This document shows, piece after piece, positions 1-7,277 of a stretch of 32,313 nt of DNA (within the stretch, counting starts at the first letter, position 1; each line of letters starts with the position of its first letter). The translations under genes and the position numbers were made by a program. Under the pieces are notes generated by a model. The model was given only the letters and a program-made list of their open reading frames with translations, was not told the DNA's origin and searched no databases. Source of the stretch: Chitinophagales bacterium (lineage in GTDB: Bacteria; Bacteroidota; Bacteroidia; Chitinophagales; Chitinophagaceae); assembly GCA_021323755.1 (NCBI GenBank), contig JAJPKJ010000050.1, forward strand, positions 1-32,313. The letters are read 5' to 3'.

Positions 1-58
1 AAAGACCACATATTTTTTTGTTATCTTGCTTTGAGCGTTCAATTATTAATGTGTTGGC

Positions 59-868
59 ATGCAGCAAAAGGAAATCGAAGAAATAATCAGGCATTTTTTT
101 ATTCAGCTACAGCAAATACTTAGCCGAATTGAAAAGAAAATTGGTAGAGAGGACCTCCACAATTTTAGGGTAGAAATAAAAAAGCTGAGAGCATTTTTGC
201 GTTTACTCAATCTAGAACTGAAAGAGCAGCGGAATCAGAAAATACCCCATCAATTAAAAAAAATTTATTCATTGGCCGGAAAGATCCGCGAAGTACAATT
301 GCATTTGCGTAAAATAAATAAACATTATAAAGACGAAAAAAAACCTCAGCAATACATTGATCTTTTGGAAAATGAAAAAGCCAAATGGAAAATAAAATTA
401 CAAACCGTTCTGAAAGATCTCCAGCTTCCCAAAGAAGAAGAAGAATTGAAAAGAAAAATGCCAATAGAAATTAGACAGGAAACTGTTACCAATTTCTTCC
501 AGCAGAAAATTTCATCTATCCATTCATTATTGTCTGCAAAAAGAATAAATGACGAAGGTCTTCACAGCATCAGGAAGTATCTGAAGGATATTATTTATGT
601 TACGCAGATATTAGAAGATGCCGAAACGCCAATGGGTAATTTATTATGGACGGAAAATGAAATTAAAAACGCCGAGGAAATTGCCCACGAGCTTGGCTTG
701 ATCAATGATGTGCGAATCTCACTTTCTTTTGGCAAACAGGCTTATCTCAATAAAATCAATGTCGAAGAAAGAAATGGGGTCGGGCAGACCATCACACAAT
801 GGAAAAAGGAAAAAACAGAAATGAAAAAAAATATAATAGGTAAGTTGAGAAATAGTCAATTTAATTGA
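59..868 (+). CDS. CHAD-domain protein
   Basis: The 269-residue product is a helical, highly charged protein with two CHAD-like halves. In each, a conserved His is followed by basic residues: HNFRVEIKKLRAFLRLL near residues 34-50 and LHSIRKYLKDIIYVTQIL near 168-185. CHAD domains are helical bundles whose His, Lys and Arg residues bind polyphosphate, and they often accompany CYTH or polyphosphate enzymes. No such partner is visible here. There is no signal peptide or membrane segment, so it should be cytoplasmic. The ATG at 59 is the natural start because the first helix follows directly. It converges on the next gene, which is on the minus strand. The family call is fairly secure from the two motifs; the specific role is unknown. 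A link to phosphorus metabolism, given the phosphonate island nearby, is only a suggestion. Confidence 0.75.
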   Translation: MQQKEIEEIIRHFFIQLQQILSRIEKKIGREDLHNFRVEIKKLRAFLRLLNLELKEQRNQKIPHQLKKIYSLAGKIREVQLHLRKINKHYKDEKKPQQYIDLLENEKAKWKIKLQTVLKDLQLPKEEEELKRKMPIEIRQETVTNFFQQKISSIHSLLSAKRINDEGLHSIRKYLKDIIYVTQILEDAETPMGNLLWTENEIKNAEEIAHELGLINDVRISLSFGKQAYLNKINVEERNGVGQTITQWKKEKTEMKKNIIGKLRNSQFN

Positions 869-960
869 ACGCATTCTTTCCGGCTTTAAAATAGACCTAC
901 TAAGATTTTTTATTCTTCTGTTCTAATGAAGATCAGTAGCGACCCTTCCCCGGTTCATTT

Positions 961-1614
961 TCATTTTATTTTTTTCAATTCATGATCTTCATCTTCATGT
1001 GAAATGAATTTGATCACTTTGCCACTCGCATCTTTCACAAAATCAAATTCGACCCCGGCAATCTTTAAAAAGAACTTTGTATTGCTTTCGGGTGTCATCA
1101 GGGATTTAGGAAGATTATTATTTGGTCCCTCAATATATAACCTGCCATTTTCTAAAGTTATGGTGAACAAATGTTGTGCATCGAATTCATATACCCCAAC
1201 ATATTGTTTTAAAATATGCTCACTCAGTTTCACTTCCGGATGATTTTTCCATTTTCTCCATCTTGTTGTGTCAAATGCAGAGGACCGGTCGTTGCATGCA
1301 TCGCTGATAAGCTTTATCAGCATTTTTCCATCCTTAAAACCAAATCCATATTTTCCGGGAGTTGAGTTATCGCAGTCGCTTTGCCCGTCAATTTTATTTA
1401 AGGTAATGGTAGTTCCACTTAAGGTATAGGTCATTCTTTCCACCACCTCGCTGTCAGAAACGGTATAAAGAATTAGGCTATCTTTTTTAAAACTCAAGAT
1501 TGCATTTCGTGGGTAATCGCCATTAATCCTTCCTGTCCAGCTCGTATTTTGTAGTTGAGCAAATGAAGATGCAGACGCAATAGTTGCAGCAAGAATAAAA
1601 ATAATTGTTTTCAT
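961..1614 (-). CDS. Secreted protein of unknown function
   Basis: The 217-residue protein begins with a typical Sec signal peptide (MKTIIFILAATIASASSFAQ, cleavage probably after Ala19), so it is exported. The mature part looks like two all-beta units. The first, about residues 20-120, contains TSWTGRI and regularly spaced strands and resembles small lipocalin-like META or DUF repeats. The second, about residues 135-215, starts with YVGVYEF and continues with TITLENGRLYI and FDFVKDASGKVIKF. That pattern resembles the DUF3471-like C-terminal module found on some beta-lactamase-fold proteins, where it occurs without a catalytic domain. Two Cys in the first unit (CDN and ACND) could form a disulfide. 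No enzyme motif is visible. It lies 115 nt downstream of the AraC-type regulator on the same strand and may or may not be co-transcribed. Confidence 0.7.
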   Translation of the reverse strand: MKTIIFILAATIASASSFAQLQNTSWTGRINGDYPRNAILSFKKDSLILYTVSDSEVVERMTYTLSGTTITLNKIDGQSDCDNSTPGKYGFGFKDGKMLIKLISDACNDRSSAFDTTRWRKWKNHPEVKLSEHILKQYVGVYEFDAQHLFTITLENGRLYIEGPNNNLPKSLMTPESNTKFFLKIAGVEFDFVKDASGKVIKFISHEDEDHELKKIK

Positions 1615-1729
1615 GACCGAGTTTTTATGATAATTAATAACGCAAAATTCAGTTCAATAAAGGGGAAAATATAAAATACCACCTCTCAAATCGCGATTTG
1701 AGAAGAGTTTTGAAGAAAATGATTATTGA

Positions 1730-2878
1730 TCAGTGCAATTGTAGTGTAGCGCTCTTAAATTCCGAAGGCGAAATACCCATGACCTGCTTGAAAGTCCTTT
1801 GAAAAGTTGCCTGAGAATTAAAGCCACATTCAAAGGCGACTCCCGCAATAGTGAGTTGATTCATATCAGCTTCCCGGATTTTTTGCTTGAAGGCCTCGAT
1901 CCGGTATTCATTAATGAACTCATTAAAGCTTTTATTCAGATGTTGATTAAGGACAGCAGAAAGCGTTTTTTGGCCGATACCCGTTTTTTCAGAAAGGATA
2001 TTGAGATTGAGATTGGGGTTGAGAAACAATTTATCCTGCTCCATTGATTTATTTAAAGAAACAATCGTTTGCCGAATAATCTCATTACTAAGTATGGTGT
2101 TAGGTGTTGATTTTTTACCAACACTTTCCTGCTGAGAAATTAAATATCCCTTTATACCTAGCCAGTAAATAATTATTGCCATCGGAATATATATCGGATA
2201 CCAGTCAAAAGTGTTGAGCATCACATCAGTGTATTTTGGAATGATGTATGGAATAAGATATACGAACCAGATTGACTGAAACACAAGAAAAATACGAACG
2301 AATTGTTGAAGCCAATTGAATTTTGTTGTTAATCCGTTTAATGACCCGTTATATTTCTTTTTTAATGCCGATAAATATTTTGCAGAAAGCCAGACATAAA
2401 ACGTTACGGAGATCCATCGCGGAATATCTGCATAAACATCATAAGTGTCAATAAAATTCCCCCAGGGACCAGAATTATTTTTTATCAAATTACCGAGCAC
2501 ACCAATTACAAATATTATTGCCGCGAGTTGCGGAATGATGTCGATGATCACCGGATAAAAATGAAAGCGTTGTTTTTTTGTGATCTTAAAATTGGGTTCG
2601 AGTGAAGATTTTATATAGAAATAAATGAGCGGCCCCATTGGCATTACGATTATTAGTGGAACAAGAGCGCCGATAAATCTTAACAGGTCAGAGCCAAACC
2701 AGTTCTTGTAAACTGCATAAAGATTAAAACAAGCCAATGAAATAAGAAGAATTAATGTAGCGAGTAAACGATTGGATTGTTTATTTTTTTGGGAGAAAAA
2801 AAGTAAGGTACTGACGATGAAACCCTGCAAAGAGCCCAGTAAAATGATAGTTCTTAAAAACCCCGCGAACGCATTCAT
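1730..2878 (-). CDS. Membrane-anchored AraC-family transcriptional regulator
   Basis: The 382-residue protein has about seven hydrophobic segments in its first ~255 residues, then a linker and a C-terminal AraC-type double helix-turn-helix (about residues 280-378). In the HTH region, IAGVAFECGFNSQATFQRTF and GISPSEFK are the diagnostic second-helix and terminal motifs of the AraC/XylS family. This arrangement, a polytopic membrane domain fused to an HTH_18 domain, is common in Bacteroidota and suggests direct sensing of a ligand or membrane state followed by DNA binding. It is encoded just downstream of the phosphonate-type gene set on the same strand, with a 132-nt gap. It could regulate that set, but nothing in the sequence proves it. 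The ATG at 2878 puts the first transmembrane helix close to the N-terminus. Confidence 0.85.
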   Translation of the reverse strand: MNAFAGFLRTIILLGSLQGFIVSTLLFFSQKNKQSNRLLATLILLISLACFNLYAVYKNWFGSDLLRFIGALVPLIIVMPMGPLIYFYIKSSLEPNFKITKKQRFHFYPVIIDIIPQLAAIIFVIGVLGNLIKNNSGPWGNFIDTYDVYADIPRWISVTFYVWLSAKYLSALKKKYNGSLNGLTTKFNWLQQFVRIFLVFQSIWFVYLIPYIIPKYTDVMLNTFDWYPIYIPMAIIIYWLGIKGYLISQQESVGKKSTPNTILSNEIIRQTIVSLNKSMEQDKLFLNPNLNLNILSEKTGIGQKTLSAVLNQHLNKSFNEFINEYRIEAFKQKIREADMNQLTIAGVAFECGFNSQATFQRTFKQVMGISPSEFKSATLQLH

Positions 2879-3010
2879 GGAATAAGTTACTGGTATGAAA
2901 CATTAAAACTACAAAACTTTTTATGAGAAGAAAGTTAAGAATGGAGATAAGGCAAAAGGTTTAAGGTGCAGGGTGAAAAATCTGAAATTTGAGTGCATGC
3001 TCCGTAAAGC

Positions 3011-4141
3011 CTAAAACTTTTCTACTAATTCTTCTGTTAGGCCAAATGATAATGTCATTCCTGCGCCCCCGACACCATTAATAATATGTACACCTGGTTC
3101 TGGCGAAAAGAAAAGATCAGTTTCTCCATCGGTGAGTTTTGGATAAATCCCATTCCATGTTTCTAATAATGTCCAATCTTTAAGCTGGGCAAATTTTTTT
3201 AAGTAATCGAGGATCATTTTATTAATAAAATCTTTATCGAAAGGATCATGCGTCATACCATATTCATGTGAGTCGCCAACGGTTAACTCTCCTTTTGCAT
3301 TTTGCGAGACCATTACATGGATTCCCCATTCCAGGTAATCTGACATTTCCGTTTCATAGCGTTTTTTTAGCAATGGCAATGATTGGGCAGCCGCAAAACT
3401 TTTATAATGAACCAGGGATAATCCGCCACACAGCGCTGGCCCGATGAGCCATTCATCAGGTTGTGCGGCAAGCCGTAACATCTGCAATTTGCATTTGGTA
3501 AAAGGGAATTTATCAAACTCTTCTGGATATAGTGTTTCAAAATCGGCGCCGTTGCAAATAAATATCAAATCTGCTTCGTGCTCTTCTTCGTTGCCAATGT
3601 AAATTGTCTGGTCTGAAATATAAGTAACACATTTGCCCCAATAAAATTCAACTCCAAATTTTTCTGATAAATATTCTGGCATCGCGTAAATGGCTTGTCT
3701 CGGATCAACAATTAATTCTTCATTGCTAAATAATCCTCCCAGTAAATTTTGTTGAACAACGGCTTCAGATTTTTTTGCGATGGACTCTTTATTCAGCAGA
3801 TGAACATCTCTTCCTTCTTTTTTAAATGCTTCATATAATTCCTGCAAAACCTGCCATTCGTCTGTGTGATATGCGACATGCAAACTTCCGCTTGTTGAAT
3901 AATCAATATTAGCTTCATCCCCTATTTTTTTCCAGATATTCCTGCTTTTGATCGCGCGATCGTACAATTTTCCGGCAGGCTGGCCAATCGGCCAAATCAT
4001 GCCAAAGTTTCGGATTGAAGCGCCAACGGCTTTATGTGTTCTTTCAAAAACTTTCACGGAAAATCCTTTTAACGCAAGTGCCCTTGCGGTGGCGAGTCCG
4101 ACAATACCTGCGCCTACAACAATAGCTGATCGCTTGTCCAT
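3011..4141 (-). CDS. Phosphonate-associated FAD-dependent amine oxidoreductase (TIGR03364-like)
   Basis: The 376-residue DAO/glycine-oxidase-fold flavoenzyme starts with the dinucleotide-binding motif IVVGAGIVGLATARAL (Gly10, Gly12, Gly15) and an acidic end of strand two (VKVFERT). The stretch GASIRNFGMIWPIGQ around residues 41-55 matches the FAD oxidoreductase family described near phosphonate catabolism genes (TIGR03364). The C-terminal INGVGGAGMTLSFG is the second FAD-contact glycine motif. Members are thought to oxidise the amine of 2-aminoethylphosphonate or an N-alkylated form, giving phosphonoacetaldehyde; the exact substrate here is inferred. It is cytoplasmic. The start codon lies inside the end of the upstream DUF5690 gene (28-nt overlap), which indicates translational coupling. 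The neighbouring PhnZ-like HD gene supports the phosphonate assignment. A simpler amino-acid oxidase role cannot be excluded. Confidence 0.82.
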   Translation of the reverse strand: MDKRSAIVVGAGIVGLATARALALKGFSVKVFERTHKAVGASIRNFGMIWPIGQPAGKLYDRAIKSRNIWKKIGDEANIDYSTSGSLHVAYHTDEWQVLQELYEAFKKEGRDVHLLNKESIAKKSEAVVQQNLLGGLFSNEELIVDPRQAIYAMPEYLSEKFGVEFYWGKCVTYISDQTIYIGNEEEHEADLIFICNGADFETLYPEEFDKFPFTKCKLQMLRLAAQPDEWLIGPALCGGLSLVHYKSFAAAQSLPLLKKRYETEMSDYLEWGIHVMVSQNAKGELTVGDSHEYGMTHDPFDKDFINKMILDYLKKFAQLKDWTLLETWNGIYPKLTDGETDLFFSPEPGVHIINGVGGAGMTLSFGLTEELVEKF

Positions 4142-5418
4142 AATGCGGCTTTTTCTTTTTTATATTTCGAAGAAAAATAAATGAGCGAAATAATTGTTCC
4201 GGCAACGCCAATCGCGGATAAGATAATCACCCCATGCGAATAAAAATTGGTCCATTGCAATTTTAAATGAAGAATTTCTTTGGTGATCAACACGCAAACG
4301 CTTCCGAGATATCCAAATGAATCCGCAACATAGATCAGGAACCCAACATTACCGGGGAATTTAAAAGTGGCGATCAACCTTTCAAAAAAAATACAATTGA
4401 ATGGAATATAGGTCATGTACAAACCCAGACCGACCAAAGCCATCCACCAAATTGGCTGTATTTGATTTTCGATGAAAAGAAAACTGCTTATGCCGGTAAT
4501 TAAGAATCCCAGTAAGATAAAACAATGCGAATACATTAGTGCTTTGAAATTATTTTTGATCATCACCATGCTGCCGATTATTATTAGAATAATCAGCGTA
4601 GTGGGTGTTTCTGTTTTTGTGAATATGGACGCATCGTGACTGAAACCCATTTCGTTCAACATATCGGCCATAAAATTGTCGCGTATGTCGCGGAAAATGG
4701 TGGAGAAAACATAAATGATAACGACAGTGACAAGTCCGGGGAAAAATAATTGCACAAACTCTTTTCGTTTATCTTTTGTCATCGGCACCCGATTACTTCT
4801 TAGTTCCACATCTTCCTCAGATGGCGGCGGAATTTTTTCGAGTAGGTAAACAAATATTATCAATGGAATAGCAAAGGCAAGCCCGGTGAAAAAGGGAACC
4901 CACAATTCAGCCAGGTGAAATTGGATCTCTAAAGTTTTGGCGACTGATTTTACCAACCCGGATGAAAAAATAAAACTGACGGCCAATGCTGCGCCGATAA
5001 AATCTGTCGCCCTTCTTCCTTCAACATAAGAAAAAACAATTCCCCAGATCATGCCCAAGGGAAATCCGTTAATGAACATGAAGACAATATTGAACGGTGC
5101 GGGAACAATGGCCAACAAGAATAACCCCGACCATGAAATGGCGGTCAAAAGAAGAATCAATTTTCCGCGACCGATACGTTTTAATTCAGCAATAAAACGA
5201 ATGCCATAAAATTTGCTGAGCATGTAACCAACGACCTGGCTTACTACCAACCATGTTTTATAACTGATGCCTGCATAGCTGATGCCATCGAAAGTGCAAA
5301 CCGTAAAACCCTTGCGAAAGCCATATACCGTTGCATAGGTAAGAAAAGTGATGATCGCAGCATACAATGCAACCAGTGCCTGGCTTCGCTTTTGAGTTGT
5401 GGTGATGGATGTGCTCAA
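4114..5418 (-). CDS. DUF5690 family MFS-like membrane protein, candidate transporter
   Basis: The 434-residue polytopic protein has about 12 hydrophobic segments and resembles the DUF5690 family of Bacteroidota, which looks like a divergent major-facilitator fold. Recognisable pieces are TYATVYGFRKGFTV in the first helix region, GMIWGIVFSYVEGRRATDF near residue 130 and a charged central loop (EEDVELRSNRVPMTKDKRKE, about 208-227) dividing two six-helix halves. The RRATD loop is reminiscent of MFS inter-helix motifs. Family function is not established. Its place between the PhnZ-like gene and the FAD oxidoreductase, and its 28-nt overlap with the latter, make it the obvious candidate importer of the substrate of those enzymes, perhaps 2-aminoethylphosphonate or a relative. 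That is inference from context. The start at 5418 (MSTSITTTQKRSQ) leaves a short cytoplasmic tail before the first helix. Confidence 0.82.
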   Translation of the reverse strand: MSTSITTTQKRSQALVALYAAIITFLTYATVYGFRKGFTVCTFDGISYAGISYKTWLVVSQVVGYMLSKFYGIRFIAELKRIGRGKLILLLTAISWSGLFLLAIVPAPFNIVFMFINGFPLGMIWGIVFSYVEGRRATDFIGAALAVSFIFSSGLVKSVAKTLEIQFHLAELWVPFFTGLAFAIPLIIFVYLLEKIPPPSEEDVELRSNRVPMTKDKRKEFVQLFFPGLVTVVIIYVFSTIFRDIRDNFMADMLNEMGFSHDASIFTKTETPTTLIILIIIGSMVMIKNNFKALMYSHCFILLGFLITGISSFLFIENQIQPIWWMALVGLGLYMTYIPFNCIFFERLIATFKFPGNVGFLIYVADSFGYLGSVCVLITKEILHLKLQWTNFYSHGVIILSAIGVAGTIISLIYFSSKYKKEKAALWTSDQLLL

Positions 5419-5513
5419 TTCTTTTATTTTTTTGAACGGTTGATCCTGGATGGTGGGTCCTGGGTAGCGAATTCATAATGAAAAATGCCTGTTCACCATT
5501 GACCATTCGACAC
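5419..5513. other. Intergenic spacer with degenerate short repeats
   Basis: This 95-nt gap inside the phosphonate-type gene set holds two degenerate tandem patterns: GATCCTGG followed by ATGGTGG and GTCCTGG around 5442-5464, and TTCACCA, TTGACCA, TTCGACA around 5492-5512. Such short imperfect heptamer-like repeats occur as dispersed spacers in some Bacteroidota genomes. I see no terminator or promoter box, so the flanking genes may still be co-transcribed. Confidence 0.35.
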
Positions 5514-6083
5514 TCAGGACAGCAAATGACGAAAGATCATATCCCGATAGTGCGATAAATCCGGTAAGGCTTTGTGTTCGATTTTTGCTTCCTCATCCCA
5601 TTTGCGCATTTTAATGATCAGGGCAAATAATGGATATTGTTCAAAGGCATTTGCTTCATCTGCATCCATTTTCCCGCCCTGGTATTCCAATGTCTTTTTA
5701 CTTGCATCTGACAACTGCTCGTAGTACTCAGGAAATTTGAATGTGAGATATCTTTTTGCCTCTACATGCGATTGCACGAGACGAACAATTTTTTTTGAAA
5801 AGCCTTTTTGTTTTAAATAGTCTGCGCCAATTTCTTCGTGATCTTTAATCCCAAACCCATCCATTTCATTATCTCCATGACCAGGCTCGCAAATATGCCC
5901 GATATCATGCAAAAATGCTGCGAGAATAACTTCTTCATCATAGCCCTGTTCTTCTGCCAATTGTGCGGACTGCACCATGTGTTCGAGTTGTGTAACTTTT
6001 TCTCCGGCATATTCTTCGCCACCGTGATGTTCATAACAACTCATTATGGTATTGGTTACTTCGAGCGCTTCTTCTTTGTTCAT
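5514..6083 (-). CDS. phnZ: PhnZ-like HD-domain phosphonate-cleaving oxygenase
   Basis: Starting at the ATG at 6083, the protein has 189 residues, close to known PhnZ length. A longer reading from 6221 would overlap the upstream gene and add a non-conserved leader, so I reject it. The sequence carries His35, the HD pair His59-Asp60, His63, His82, His106, Lys110 and Asp163. It also has the lid residues Tyr25 and Glu28 that separate PhnZ from ordinary HD hydrolases; each is within one or two positions of its known PhnZ counterpart. PhnZ is a mixed-valence di-iron enzyme that oxidatively breaks the C-P bond of 1-hydroxy-2-aminoethylphosphonate to give glycine and phosphate. The conserved region SHVEAKRYLTFKFPEYY also fits the phosphonate-associated HD family (TIGR03276). 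The gene begins 10 nt after the phosphatase-superfamily gene ends, so they are probably one operon. Substrate could be a related hydroxy-phosphonate. Confidence 0.82.
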   Translation of the reverse strand: MNKEEALEVTNTIMSCYEHHGGEEYAGEKVTQLEHMVQSAQLAEEQGYDEEVILAAFLHDIGHICEPGHGDNEMDGFGIKDHEEIGADYLKQKGFSKKIVRLVQSHVEAKRYLTFKFPEYYEQLSDASKKTLEYQGGKMDADEANAFEQYPLFALIIKMRKWDEEAKIEHKALPDLSHYRDMIFRHLLS

Positions 6084-6093
6084 GAAATTTTTT

Positions 6094-7164
6094 TTATTGA
6101 AATATTGTTGAAATCGCCTCTGCGTTTCCGTGATCAGGAATAAAATGAAATCCCAGTAATGCTGCAATGGTGGGCGCGAGCTGTTTTTGATAAATCGTTT
6201 TTTGCGTTTGCACTTCACCAAATGGCGGCGTATCGGGTCCCATCACGGCGATCCAGATATGGCCTGCATCTTCTACTTTTTGTCCATGATCTCTCCACTG
6301 ATCTTTTATTTTATCGCCGCGACCGTGATCGCAGGTAACAATTAGTGTTGTTTTGTTTTTATATTCAGACATTGATTGAATCGTGTTCCATAGATCGGCG
6401 ATCATTCCGTCTTCTGCATGTGCGCTGTTGAGATAATGATTGTATTGCCCGGCATGAGCGTAATCATCTGTTTCATCGAAAGCGATGTACAAAATTTTTG
6501 GCTTATAAGCTTTCAAATATTCTTTGCCCGCGATATAAGTTAATACATCCAGTCTTTCGCCAGTATTGCGCGGATCCAGGAACTGGATATCATTAATGAG
6601 TTTTAGATTGTTATTATTAAAATGCAGGGTGTCATAATCTGCGTTTACATAAATTCCGCTTCGTGGCGCATTTAAAATATACGGATACGCATCCCAGGTT
6701 GCAAACACGGCTATTTTTCCTTCGTATTTTTTTTGTTTGTTGATGAATTCAAGAACATTCGTGTTCTTATTGAAGATCTTATCGTTTGAATTGACCGCCG
6801 AGTCCGGATAGCCTGTAAAGATTTCATTGTAACCGGGATAAGAAAATTTATATGGATTTGCATTATCGACATTACTTTCGATATTTCGATTGCCATATAA
6901 TTGACCCTGTGCAGCGATCGTGTTCCAGAAAAACGGGAATAGTTTTTTTCTTCTTTCTTTGATATCATCACTCCAGAATTTTGCCGCAGCTGCTGAATCG
7001 TGCGTATAGCGTTTATTGATCATGAGCGCAGAATCGATTCCGCCAAACACCTCCTGCCAGCGCATTCCATCCAGGGTAACGATAATAATATTTTCAGTTT
7101 TATGATGCTGCGCAAACAATGTTGCAGATTGAAAAATAAAAACAGCAATAAGAATTTTTTTCAT
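6094..7164 (-). CDS. Secreted alkaline-phosphatase-superfamily hydrolase
   Basis: The 356-residue protein has a Sec signal peptide (MKKILIAVFIFQSATLFAQ), so it acts in the periplasm or outside. The mature protein shows the metal-binding framework of the alkaline phosphatase/phosphodiesterase superfamily: IIIVTLDGMRWQEVFGG (metal Asp) near residues 26-42, IAFDETDDYAHAGQ (Asp and His) near 227-240, TCDHGRGD (Asp-His) near 277-284, and a later GHIWIAVMGPD (His). Members hydrolyse phosphomonoesters, phosphodiesters or phosphonates such as phosphonoacetate (PhnA), and also sulfates, so the substrate cannot be read off. A nucleophile Ser/Thr is not obvious to me. As the first gene of a set with PhnZ-like and FAD enzymes it may release a small organophosphorus compound outside the cytoplasmic membrane. 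It starts about 30 nt beyond the susCD terminator. Confidence 0.8.
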   Translation of the reverse strand: MKKILIAVFIFQSATLFAQHHKTENIIIVTLDGMRWQEVFGGIDSALMINKRYTHDSAAAAKFWSDDIKERRKKLFPFFWNTIAAQGQLYGNRNIESNVDNANPYKFSYPGYNEIFTGYPDSAVNSNDKIFNKNTNVLEFINKQKKYEGKIAVFATWDAYPYILNAPRSGIYVNADYDTLHFNNNNLKLINDIQFLDPRNTGERLDVLTYIAGKEYLKAYKPKILYIAFDETDDYAHAGQYNHYLNSAHAEDGMIADLWNTIQSMSEYKNKTTLIVTCDHGRGDKIKDQWRDHGQKVEDAGHIWIAVMGPDTPPFGEVQTQKTIYQKQLAPTIAALLGFHFIPDHGNAEAISTIFQ

Positions 7165-7192
7165 GCTGAAAATTTAAACTGATTTCGCTGAT

Positions 7193-7224
7193 AAAAAAAG
7201 CGAAACTTAGACAAGTTTCGCTTT
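7193..7224 (-). terminator. Intrinsic terminator of the susCD operon
   Basis: A perfect 12-bp inverted repeat, AAAGCGAAACTT (7197-7208) and AAGTTTCGCTTT (7213-7224), encloses a 4-nt loop. Read on the minus strand, the stem is followed at once by a run of T (7199-7193), the classic Rho-independent signal. It lies about 55 nt past the stop codon of the SusD-like gene and just upstream of the phosphatase-superfamily gene, so it separates the two minus-strand transcription units. Confidence 0.88.
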
Positions 7225-7277
7225 ATGAGATAGAAACTAACTGCATAAAAACCAAAACAAAGTCGAAGCAAAAAAAA

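Noticed and set aside
6084-6221. Upstream extension of the PhnZ-like gene to a start at 6221 (235 residues)
   Set aside because: It would run into the end of the preceding phosphatase-superfamily gene, adds a basic segment not like PhnZ, and the ATG at 6083 gives the expected length and residue numbering.
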